The notes beneath the pieces were generated by a model, which searched no databases, was not told the DNA's origin, and saw nothing but the letters and a program-made list of their open reading frames with translations. Source: Candidatus Ozemibacteraceae bacterium (GTDB lineage: Bacteria > Muiribacteriota > Ozemobacteria > Ozemobacterales > Ozemobacteraceae). From it: a stretch of 34,106 nucleotides of DNA. How positions within the stretch are numbered: position 1 is the stretch's first letter; each line of letters opens with the position of its first letter. Positions 8,004 through 16,155 of this stretch are shown here, one piece after another. The translations under genes were made by a program, and so were the position numbers. The stretch spans positions 1 through 34,106 of the forward strand of contig CALLCO010000250.1 in NCBI GenBank assembly GCA_937998695.1, written 5' to 3'.

Positions 8004-9011
8004 ATGCAAGAAAAAGCAACTCACGACATGAGAGAGATCATCTGGGTACCGGAGCGGCGGGGGTATGTATCGGAAGTCCGGTCCCTGCTGGCAGGGGGAG
8101 GCTACCATCTGACCGAAGTCCCCACCGCGGTCGATGGCCTCCGCCTGCTCGACGAGCGCCGGAAGAAAGGCGAAGGCGTGACCTGTCTGCTGACCGGGAT
8201 TGACCTTCCCGACATCCCCGGGACCCGAATGCTGGAAGTGGTGAAGAGCCGTTTCCCTCGTCTGCCCGTGGTGCTGCTCACCGATGCCGGCACTCCGGTC
8301 TTCCCCGGCGATCGCGCGACCCGCTTGGCCGATGGGTTCTTCAAATGGCCCTGCCCTGTCCGGGACGTGACCACCCACCTCCACCGGATCCCGGCGGTCG
8401 ACCCCTTCCAGGTCGAGCGCCATTCCGGGCGCCGACGCAAACGCCCTCACCGGGCGTGGGGCTTGATCCAGCTGGCCGAGGAGGTTGACGCCGAGGCGGT
8501 GTTCCATGCTCTCCGGAACCACCCGCTGGTGACGACCTGTGAAGCGGTCCAGGGGGAGTATGACCTTGCCGTCGCTCTGGCTTCTGGGGTGGCGCAAAAG
8601 ATCGGGCAGGCCTGGCAGGAGCTGGGCCGCTGGCCCGACATCGGCCGGGCCGACCTGCTCCCGGTCGTCGAGCCGCCGCTCGACGAAGCGGTGCAGGAGT
8701 TCCTGGCCGCGTTCCGCCGGCACCAGACCGATCAGATCCGGCGTGGCCAGCAGGCTCGGCCGTCCGTGCTCGTCGAGGAGATCCTGCTGGTCGAGATCGA
8801 TGCCGCCGCCTGCGATCGGGTTTTCCCCCGGCTGGCCTGCGCCGAAGGGGTGGTGGCCTGTGAGGCCGTTCGCGGCCCCTGGCAGGCCGTCGTGCAGGTG
8901 CGGGCCCCCGGCCGGGAGGCGATCCAGCGCCTGATCGGGGAAGGCCTGCGCCCGTTGGAAGGGGTTCTCCGCCTTCGTGATCTCAAGGTTGTCCGTTTGT
9001 CCGAAAACTGA
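8004..9011 (+). CDS. Degenerate receiver domain fused to two tandem Lrp/AsnC ligand-binding (RAM)-like domains
   Basis: REC-like N-terminus (IIWVPERRGYVSEVRSLLAGGGYHLTEVPTAVDGLRLL...LLTGIDLPDIPGTRMLEVVKSRFPRLPVVLLTD...FFKWPCPVRDV), then LIQLAEEVDAEAVFHALRNHPLVTTCEAVQGEYDLAVAL and VEEILLVEIDAAACDRVFPRLACAEGVVACEAVRGPWQAVVQV. ATG at 8004 preceded by GAGG. Confidence 0.75.
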   Translation: MQEKATHDMREIIWVPERRGYVSEVRSLLAGGGYHLTEVPTAVDGLRLLDERRKKGEGVTCLLTGIDLPDIPGTRMLEVVKSRFPRLPVVLLTDAGTPVFPGDRATRLADGFFKWPCPVRDVTTHLHRIPAVDPFQVERHSGRRRKRPHRAWGLIQLAEEVDAEAVFHALRNHPLVTTCEAVQGEYDLAVALASGVAQKIGQAWQELGRWPDIGRADLLPVVEPPLDEAVQEFLAAFRRHQTDQIRRGQQARPSVLVEEILLVEIDAAACDRVFPRLACAEGVVACEAVRGPWQAVVQVRAPGREAIQRLIGEGLRPLEGVLRLRDLKVVRLSEN

Positions 9012-9012
9012 T

Positions 9013-9028
9013 CCTGCCGTCCGGCAGG
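9013..9028 (+). other. Short perfect hairpin between the REC-RAM-RAM gene and nuoE-like gene
   Basis: CCTGCC GTCC GGCAGG directly after the stop codon; no T-tract. Confidence 0.5.
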
Positions 9029-9078
9029 CCGCCCCCCCAAAGCACGAGTCGAACCCGGGAAAGGAGCATCAGAAGCCA

Positions 9079-9609
9079 ATGCAACCCACCAACAAGGACC
9101 AGGCCGGCGCCCGTCACCACCCGTCGGCGCTCGAACTAAACCTCTGGCAGTCGGGCCAGGAGCCGGGTCAGTTGATTCCCCTGCTGCAGAAGACCCAGGA
9201 GCAGTATGGGTACATTCCCGAGCACGCCATCAAGACGATCAGCAGTATCGCCCGCGTGCCCGAGAGTGAAATCTACGGGGTCATCACCTTCTACAAGCAG
9301 TTCCGGCTCAAGCCGCTGGGGCGGTTTCTCATCCGCCTATGCGACGGAACCGCCTGCCATGTCAACGATGCCAAAACCCTGATGACCCTGATCAAGGAAG
9401 AATTGAAGCTCGACGCGGAAGACACCACCGCTGACGGGCTGTTCACGCTGACTCCCGTGGCCTGTCTCGGGTGTTGCAGCCTGGCCCAGGTCATCATGAT
9501 CAATGATGAGACCTTCGGCCGGCTCACGCCGCCGAAAGTCCGGCAGATCCTCAAGGAGTTCCGGCAACGGGCGGTATCCCCGGCGGCCCAGGGAGGACCC
9601 AAGGTATGA
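9079..9609 (+). CDS. NuoE-like 24 kDa NAD(P)-dependent oxidoreductase subunit ([2Fe-2S])
   Basis: LIPLLQKTQEQYGYIPEHAIKTISSIARVPESEIYGVITFYKQF; Cys motif CDGTAC...CLGCC. Confidence 0.92.
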   Translation: MQPTNKDQAGARHHPSALELNLWQSGQEPGQLIPLLQKTQEQYGYIPEHAIKTISSIARVPESEIYGVITFYKQFRLKPLGRFLIRLCDGTACHVNDAKTLMTLIKEELKLDAEDTTADGLFTLTPVACLGCCSLAQVIMINDETFGRLTPPKVRQILKEFRQRAVSPAAQGGPKV

Positions 9610-11387
9610 GTCGCGCTTCCACCGTCATCACCATCGGCACCGGCACCTGCGGCGTGGCCGCCGGGGCCGACAAGGTTCTCGACGAGGTCCGTCGCCAGCT
9701 GGCGGCCCGGAGTCTGAACGATATCGCCGTGCGCGAGACCGGATGCGTCGGCATGTGCTACAGCGAAGTCCTGGTCGAAGTGGCGGACGGCCGCCACAAG
9801 ACCCTCTACGGCCACGTCACCCCGGAACGAGTCGGGCGGATCATCGACCACCACGTCAAGGGGGGCGAACCGGTGCAGGAATGGGTTGTGCTGATCGACG
9901 AGCACGAAGGCCCGGAGGCTTCCTTCCTCCAACGGCAGAAACGCATCGTCCTGCGTAATTGCGGGCATATCGATCCCCTTTCCCTGAATGACTACTTGGC
10001 CCGTGACGGCTACCGGGCCATCCAGAAAGCGGTCAAGGACATGACCCCCGAGCAGCTCATCGACCTGGTGTCGGCGTCGGGCCTGCGCGGGCGGGGCGGG
10101 GCGGGCTTTCCCACTGGCACCAAGTGGAAGTTCGCCCGCCAGTCTCCAGGCCCCGAGAAATACGTCGTCTGCAACGCGGACGAGGGCGACCCAGGAGCCT
10201 TCATGGACCGCAGCGTCTGCGAGGGCGACCCCCATTCCGTCATCGAAGGGATGATGCTCTGCGGCTATGCCATCGGGGCGTCGCACGGCTACATCTACTG
10301 CCGGGCGGAGTATCCCAAGGCGATCGTCAACCTGCGGCGGGCTATCGACGACCTCAAATCGCGCAAGATGCTGGGCACGAACCTGTTCGGCAGTTCGTTC
10401 GCCTTCGACCTGAAGATCAAGGAGGGGGCCGGCGCCTTCGTCTGCGGCGAGGAGACGGCGCTGATCGCCTCGATCGAGGGCAAACGCGGCATGCCTCGCC
10501 TGCGACCACCCTATCCGGCGGTCAAAGGTCTGTGGGGCAAACCCACCAACATCAACAACGTCGAGACCCTGGCCACCATCCCCTGGATCGTGCTGAACGG
10601 GGCGCCTGCCCTGGCGAGCTTGGGCACCGAGAAGAGCAAGGGCACCAAGGTCTTCGCCATGGCCGGCAAGGTCAAGCGGTCGGGCCTGGTCGAAGTGCCG
10701 ATGGGCATCACCATCAATCAGATCATCTTCGACGTCTGCGGCGGCATCATCGGCGACCGGGCCTTCAAGGCGGTCCAGATGGGCGGTCCCTCGGGCGGGT
10801 GCATCCCCGCCGCGCTGGGCGATACCCTGATCGACTACGAGCAGATCAACAAAACCGGCGCCATCATGGGGTCTGGCGGCATGGTCGTCATGGACGACAC
10901 CACCTGCATGGTCGAGATGGCCCGGTTCTTCCTCGAATTCACCCAGAACGAATCCTGTGGGAAGTGTACAAGCTGTCGGGTTGGTACTCTACGCATGCTC
11001 GAGATCCTCGAGCGGATCGTGGACGGACAGGGGAAGCCGGAAGACATTCCCACCCTGCTCGACCTGGGCGAGCACATCAAGGCCACCGCCCTGTGCGGCC
11101 TGGGGCAGACCGCCCCCAACCCGGTGCTCACTACCTTGAAATATTTCCGTGAGGAATACGAAGCCCACATCCTGCACAAACGCTGCCCGGCTCACAGTTG
11201 TGCCAAGCTGGTCGAGTATGTCATTCATCCCGACAAGTGCGTCGGCTGCACGGTGTGTGCCCGGGAATGCCCGACCAAGGCCATTTCCGGAAACGTCAAG
11301 GTCAAGCACGTCATCGATTCTGAGAAGTGCGTCAAATGCGGCAAGTGCCTCACCGTCTGCCGCTTCGACGCCGTGGCCAAGGAATGA
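9606..11387 (+). CDS. NuoF/HydB-like flavoprotein subunit with N-terminal [2Fe-2S] and C-terminal 2x[4Fe-4S] ferredoxin domains
   Basis: GLRGRGGAGFPTGTKWKFAR, VCNADEGDPGAFMDRS, GAGAYVCGEE-type GAGAFVCGEETALIASIEG, ESCGKCTSCRVG, C-terminal CVGCTVCARECP and CVKCGKCLTVC. Overlaps nuoE stop by ATGA. Confidence 0.94.
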   Translation: MSRASTVITIGTGTCGVAAGADKVLDEVRRQLAARSLNDIAVRETGCVGMCYSEVLVEVADGRHKTLYGHVTPERVGRIIDHHVKGGEPVQEWVVLIDEHEGPEASFLQRQKRIVLRNCGHIDPLSLNDYLARDGYRAIQKAVKDMTPEQLIDLVSASGLRGRGGAGFPTGTKWKFARQSPGPEKYVVCNADEGDPGAFMDRSVCEGDPHSVIEGMMLCGYAIGASHGYIYCRAEYPKAIVNLRRAIDDLKSRKMLGTNLFGSSFAFDLKIKEGAGAFVCGEETALIASIEGKRGMPRLRPPYPAVKGLWGKPTNINNVETLATIPWIVLNGAPALASLGTEKSKGTKVFAMAGKVKRSGLVEVPMGITINQIIFDVCGGIIGDRAFKAVQMGGPSGGCIPAALGDTLIDYEQINKTGAIMGSGGMVVMDDTTCMVEMARFFLEFTQNESCGKCTSCRVGTLRMLEILERIVDGQGKPEDIPTLLDLGEHIKATALCGLGQTAPNPVLTTLKYFREEYEAHILHKRCPAHSCAKLVEYVIHPDKCVGCTVCARECPTKAISGNVKVKHVIDSEKCVKCGKCLTVCRFDAVAKE

Positions 11388-11401
11388 CCAAGGAGCCTCC
11401 G

Positions 11402-14400
11402 ATGAGCAACCCCACCCCGATCCGCCTCACCATCGATGGCCAGCCCTTTACCGCCGCTGCCGGCCAGACCATCCTCCAGGTGGCCCGCGAGCACGGCATC
11501 GACATTCCCACCCTCTGTTACGATCCCCGGTTGAACCCCTACGGGTCCTGCTTGTTGTGTGTGGTCGAGGTCGAGGGCATGCCGCGGCTGGCCCTGGCCT
11601 GCGCGACCGAGATCCGCGACGGCATGAAGGTCGCCACCAGCAACGAGCGTATCTACAAGGCCCGCAAGAACGCCCTCGACATGCTGCTGTCGAACCACTT
11701 CGCCGATTGCCGGGGCAACTGCTACGAGAAATGTCCCGCCGACATCGACGTGCAGGGGTACCTGGCCCTGGCCAACGCCGGAAAGTATCTCGACGCGCTC
11801 GAACTGATCCGTCGGTCCAACCCGTTGCCGATGGTCTGCGGTCGGGTCTGCGTGCGCTACTGCGAGGCCAACTGCCGGCGGCACGACGTCGATGCGTCGG
11901 TCGGGGTCAATTTCATCAAACGGTATGTGGCCGACTTGGCCAGTGACCATCTGCCCAAGCCCATTCCCGCGGAAAAGACGGGTAAACGGGTGGCGGTGGT
12001 GGGGGGCGGACCAGCCGGTCTGACCGCCGCCTACTACCTCGCCAAGGGCGGGCATGCCGTCACCATCTTCGATGCCCAGAGTCATCTGGGCGGAATGCTG
12101 CGCTGGGGCATTCCCGATTACCGGTTGCCCCGCGAAATTCTCGACAAGGAGATCGCCACCATTCTGGCCCTGGGGGTCGAGGTCAAGACCCGACAGGCGC
12201 TCGGCCGCGATTTCACCCTCGACGACCTGAAGGCCCAGGGGTTCGATGCCATCTTCCTCGCTCTGGGCTCCTGGGTGGCCAAGAAGATGCGGGTGAAGAA
12301 CGAGGAGACGCCCGGTGTCTGGGGAGGTATCGACTTCCTGAAGAAGGTGAAGGAAGAGGGCCCGCCCACTCTCACTGGCCATGTGCTGGTGGTCGGCGGG
12401 GGCAATACCGCCATCGACGCCGCCCGTACCGCCCTGCGCTGCCATGCCGGCAAGGTCAGCATATTGTACCGGCGCACCCGCGAGGAGATGCCGGCCGATG
12501 ACCTCGAGATCGAGGATGCCCTGGCGGAGGGCGTCGAGATCAAATTCCTGGTCGCGCCGGTGGAGGTGGTGGCCGAGCACGGCAAGGTCAAGGCCTTGCG
12601 CTGTCAGGAGATGACCCTTGGCGAGCCCGACGAGAGCGGCCGTCGCCGGCCCGTGGTCAAAGAAGGCTCCGATTTCGAGATCCCTTGTACCACGATCATC
12701 GCGGCCATCGGCCAGGACTCCGACCTGTCGGGCCTGAAAAACGAGAAGGTCGGCAAAATCCCCACTACCAAGTGGGGCACCATCATCGTCGATGACGCCA
12801 CCTACGCGACCGATATCCCCGGCGTGTTCGCCGGCGGCGACGTGGTCAGCGGCCCGATGGCGGCCATCGATGCCATCGGGGCCGGGCGCAAGGCCGCCCA
12901 GGTCATCGACCGCTACCTGGAAACGGGGCAGATCAAATCTTTCCCCAAGGAGTTCCTGAGCAAGAAGACCAACCTCGGCGAGATTCCTGCCTCGTATTTC
13001 GCGGCGGTCGAGAAAGTCGAGCGGGCCCACATGCGGCAGACCCCGGCGACCGAGCGGGTGCAGACCTTTGCCGAGGTCGACCATGGCATTCCCCCGACCC
13101 ACGTGTCGGTCGAAACCTCCCGCTGCCTCTCGTGCGGCTGCTCCGACGTGTTCACCTGCGAGGTCAAGAAGTTGGCCGGGGAGTATGGCGTAGACCAGAA
13201 GCGGTTTGCCGGTAAGGTCAAGAAATACGAGGTCGATCACCGCCACCCCTTCATCGCTCTCGATCCCAACAAATGCATCCTGTGCGGCAAATGCGTGCGC
13301 CTGTGCGGTGAGTTGATCGGGGCCGCCGCCCTCGGCTTCGTCCATCGCGGCTTCGAAACCATCGTCCGCCCCTCGCTCGAACGCCCCCTGCAGAAGACGA
13401 CGTGCATCAGTTGCGGCAACTGCATCGATGTCTGCCCCACCGCCGCGATCGCGCCGCGGTTCCCCTTCCAGAAGCCGGGGCCATGGGCGACCAAGGCTCT
13501 GGAAAGCGTGTGCAACCATTGTGGGGTCGGGTGCGGTCTCGTCTTTCACAAGGTCAACGATGCCATCTGGTACATCAGCGCCAAGCCGCAATCGGCTCAC
13601 GTGCCCGGGCAGATCTGCTTCAAGGGGCGGTTTGCCCACGAGTTTCTGCGTTCCCCCGACCGGTTGCGTGAGCCGACCGTGGGCGTCGGCGAAGCCCGGA
13701 AGGCGGTCGCCCTCGATGCCGCCCTCGACGCGGCGGTGGAGGGTCTGCAGAAGGTTGCCGCCACCCACGGACCCGACAGCCTGGCGTTCTTCATCTCCCC
13801 CCGGGCCACGAACGAGGAGATCTACCTCACGCAGAAGCTGGCCCGCGAGGCCTTCGGCTGCAACAATGTCAGCACCCTGGCTGCCGTGGTCGGCCTCAAC
13901 GTGGGACAACCCTTGCAGGCCGCCACGGGAGCCATTGCTTCCAGCGCCACCATTTCCCAACTGACCAAGACCGACCTGATCGTCATCCTCCATGCCGATC
14001 CCGACCAGGACAACCCGGTGCTCGGCTTTGCCATTCGGCAGGCGCATCGGCGGGGGGCGAAGGTTGTGGCGATCGGCGCCACGCCGACCGCATTGGCCGA
14101 AACCTGCGATCTGTGGCTCGACCCCCGCAAGGGCAGTTCGCCGGTTCTCCTGCGGGCCCTCCTGGCCGAACTGGTGCGGGAAAAGGCCTACCTCGAGAAA
14201 TCGGTGGTGGGGCTGGCCAATTGGCCAGCCCTACGGGCCGAGGCCACCCTCTCCCTCGAGGCGGCCGAGGCGACCACCGGGGTGAGTGCCAAGAAAATGG
14301 CCTTTCTGGCCGATCTGCTCGCCGTCTCCCACCGGTCCGTCGTGTTCGTCGCCCCGGGCGATTCGGGGGAGGCTCACGCCAACGCCGATTTGCAGGCCAT

Positions 14401-15184
14401 CAGCAATCTTCTTTTGCTTCGTGACCTCTACGGCAAGAAAGGGAGCGGCCTGCTCCTCACCCGTTCCTCCCCCAACGGGCAGGGGCTGCTCGATCTTTTC
14501 GCCAGTCCCGAAAGCGCCCAGAACCGCCTGGTCGGCATGCAGAACCCCCGCCTGACGGGGGCGATGTCGATCGGCGATCGGCGGGCCCACCTGCAGGCCG
14601 GCCGGATCAAAGGCTTGTTCATCCTGAACGAGGACATCAGCTGCGTGCCGTTGGGCGAGACCCTGCTCCGGAACGCCGAATACGCGGTGGCCATGGATCT
14701 TTTCCCGACCGGTACCACCCGGCTGGCCCACGTGGTGTTGCCGGGGAGCGCCTTCGCCGAAACCGATGGCAGTGTCACCTCGCTGGATCGCCGCGTGCAG
14801 GCTTTTTCCCATGTCCTGCCCCCGCCGGCCGGACAGGCTGGCTGGGAGATCATTCTCAGACTCTGGCAGCGGGTTCTTCGCCGCCATGTCCTGACCCTGC
14901 AGGAGGTCCGATCGGAAATCGGACGGATGAATCCCCATTACCATCCGATCGTCCGGGTCGGGCGGAACGGCAGCTTCCACTGGAACGAGACCGAAGATGG
15001 TGGTGATGTGCTGTTCGCCAGGGGTTTCCTGACGGACGACCGTCAGCCGCGTTTCCTCAGCCCGGCTCTCGAGATCGTCCCCGACCCCGAGCGTCAGACT
15101 CTGGGAGCCGATCTGTCCCGCTCCTCCTGCCTGGGCCCCGCGGTCGCGGCCCAGCGCCGACGTCTTCAGGAAGAGGCCGGCTGA
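11402..15184 (+). CDS. Chimeric redox subunit: [2Fe-2S] ferredoxin + GltD/NfnB-like FAD/NAD(P) oxidoreductase + ferredoxin + NuoG/FdhA-like molybdopterin-fold domain
   Basis: LCYDPRLNPYGSCLLCVVEV; KRVAVVGGGPAGLTAAYYLAKGGHAVTIFD...GGMLRWGIPDYRLP; VVGGGNTAIDAARTALR; CILCGKCVRLC; CISCGNCIDVCPTAAI; VCNHCGVGCGL; QICFKGRFAHEFLRSPDRL. SD AAGGAG upstream of ATG. Confidence 0.93.
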   Translation: MSNPTPIRLTIDGQPFTAAAGQTILQVAREHGIDIPTLCYDPRLNPYGSCLLCVVEVEGMPRLALACATEIRDGMKVATSNERIYKARKNALDMLLSNHFADCRGNCYEKCPADIDVQGYLALANAGKYLDALELIRRSNPLPMVCGRVCVRYCEANCRRHDVDASVGVNFIKRYVADLASDHLPKPIPAEKTGKRVAVVGGGPAGLTAAYYLAKGGHAVTIFDAQSHLGGMLRWGIPDYRLPREILDKEIATILALGVEVKTRQALGRDFTLDDLKAQGFDAIFLALGSWVAKKMRVKNEETPGVWGGIDFLKKVKEEGPPTLTGHVLVVGGGNTAIDAARTALRCHAGKVSILYRRTREEMPADDLEIEDALAEGVEIKFLVAPVEVVAEHGKVKALRCQEMTLGEPDESGRRRPVVKEGSDFEIPCTTIIAAIGQDSDLSGLKNEKVGKIPTTKWGTIIVDDATYATDIPGVFAGGDVVSGPMAAIDAIGAGRKAAQVIDRYLETGQIKSFPKEFLSKKTNLGEIPASYFAAVEKVERAHMRQTPATERVQTFAEVDHGIPPTHVSVETSRCLSCGCSDVFTCEVKKLAGEYGVDQKRFAGKVKKYEVDHRHPFIALDPNKCILCGKCVRLCGELIGAAALGFVHRGFETIVRPSLERPLQKTTCISCGNCIDVCPTAAIAPRFPFQKPGPWATKALESVCNHCGVGCGLVFHKVNDAIWYISAKPQSAHVPGQICFKGRFAHEFLRSPDRLREPTVGVGEARKAVALDAALDAAVEGLQKVAATHGPDSLAFFISPRATNEEIYLTQKLAREAFGCNNVSTLAAVVGLNVGQPLQAATGAIASSATISQLTKTDLIVILHADPDQDNPVLGFAIRQAHRRGAKVVAIGATPTALAETCDLWLDPRKGSSPVLLRALLAELVREKAYLEKSVVGLANWPALRAEATLSLEAAEATTGVSAKKMAFLADLLAVSHRSVVFVAPGDSGEAHANADLQAISNLLLLRDLYGKKGSGLLLTRSSPNGQGLLDLFASPESAQNRLVGMQNPRLTGAMSIGDRRAHLQAGRIKGLFILNEDISCVPLGETLLRNAEYAVAMDLFPTGTTRLAHVVLPGSAFAETDGSVTSLDRRVQAFSHVLPPPAGQAGWEIILRLWQRVLRRHVLTLQEVRSEIGRMNPHYHPIVRVGRNGSFHWNETEDGGDVLFARGFLTDDRQPRFLSPALEIVPDPERQTLGADLSRSSCLGPAVAAQRRRLQEEAG

Positions 15185-15228
15185 CCGTTCTGCCGTTCTT
15201 CCGGTCTGGCCGTCGCAATGACCTCAGA

Positions 15229-15259
15229 CCCCTGTCCGGACACCAGGACGGGGGTTTTT
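15229..15259 (+). terminator. Rho-independent terminator after the redox operon
   Basis: CCCCTGTCC (15229-15237) pairs with GGACGGGGG (15246-15254) with one G-T pair, 8-nt loop, followed by TTTTT. Confidence 0.8.
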
Positions 15260-15349
15260 CCTCTTCCGCAGCGAGGCAAAGGCTTCGGGGTGCAGGAATT
15301 CCCGCGCATCCTGGGAGTTGGAGGAGGAGAGCGGAAAAGGGGCTCGCGG

Positions 15350-15883
15350 TCAGTCGTGACAGAAGTTGTTCGGGGTCTGGCCGGCGAACACGCCCTTGTA
15401 CTCGCTGGCGCCCTCGCAGCGGGTGAAGATGAACTGGCAGATGGCCGTGCCGGGGATGATGCGCAACGGGATGGGGCCGAAGTTCGAGATCTCGAGCACC
15501 TGATGGTTGGCGATGCCGGGTTGCATGAAGGAGGCGGAGATATGCACGAGCAGACCGACCCGGGCAAACCGGCTGCGGCCTTCCAGCCAGCCGGCGATGC
15601 CGGCGCGCGTGGTGATCTTTTCCTGGGTGATGCCGAGGACGGTCTGCCCGGGCTGGAGGATCAGGTCCTGGCCGGGAGGGATGACGAACCCCTTGGTGGC
15701 GGCTTTGAAGTCGATGTCATCGGTCAGGTGGAGTTCGGTGGGCAGGTGGACGAAGACCCGGAAGGCGTTCGACAGGTGGAGATCGACGCTGGCCGGACCC
15801 AACATGCTTTCCTGGAAGGGTTCAATGACGATGTTGCCGAGCCGAATTTCTTCGAGGATGGCCTGGCGGCCGAGAATGGACAT
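15350..15883 (-). CDS. dcd: dCTP deaminase / dUTPase-fold protein, divergent
   Basis: MSILGRQAILEEIRLGNIVIEPFQESMLGPASVDLHLSNAF...LEGRSRFARVGLLVHISASF...QVLEISNFGPIPLRIIPGTAICQFIF; catalytic-type Glu retained in VLEISN. Confidence 0.85.
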   Translation of the reverse strand: MSILGRQAILEEIRLGNIVIEPFQESMLGPASVDLHLSNAFRVFVHLPTELHLTDDIDFKAATKGFVIPPGQDLILQPGQTVLGITQEKITTRAGIAGWLEGRSRFARVGLLVHISASFMQPGIANHQVLEISNFGPIPLRIIPGTAICQFIFTRCEGASEYKGVFAGQTPNNFCHD

Positions 15884-15941
15884 GCTTCCCTCCTGTGTGT
15901 GGCTGGCCCGATGCTACCAGAAACCGGAGCGAGTGGCCAGA

Positions 15942-15955
15942 GGCGGCCGGCCGCC
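15942..15955. other. 14-bp perfect palindrome upstream of dcd promoter
   Basis: GGCGGCCGGCCGCC. Confidence 0.5.
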
Positions 15956-16114
15956 GCAAGGAACTGGGGCTCCTCCCCGCGGGCACATTCCTCTGGAGAA
16001 GAGCACAACCGGGCTGGCAATCGGGGGCATTTGGATGAGGGGTGAGCCTGGCGCCCCCCCTCAAAACCTGCGTCTGACCGCCGAAAGGGAATGCCAGGAC
16101 TGGTGGTAAGGGGT

Positions 16115-16144
16115 TTGTGGACGGATAGGGACCTCTGCTATACT
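16115..16144 (+). promoter_or_regulatory. Putative dnaE promoter
   Basis: TTGTGG - 18 nt - TATACT with extended -10 TGC (TGCTATACT); ATG begins 11 nt after the -10. Confidence 0.6.
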
Positions 16145-16155
16145 GCCCGCCTGAC

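Noticed and set aside
11225-14047. 940-aa minus-strand ORF
   Set aside because: Antisense shadow of the NuoF and NuoG/GltD genes, which show clear conserved motifs; long antisense ORFs are expected at this GC content.
9079-15184. [FeFe]-hydrogenase or formate dehydrogenase annotation for the redox operon
   Set aside because: No H-cluster motifs; the molybdopterin-like domain lacks the Cys/Sec-His site and an evident C-terminal dinucleotide-binding segment.
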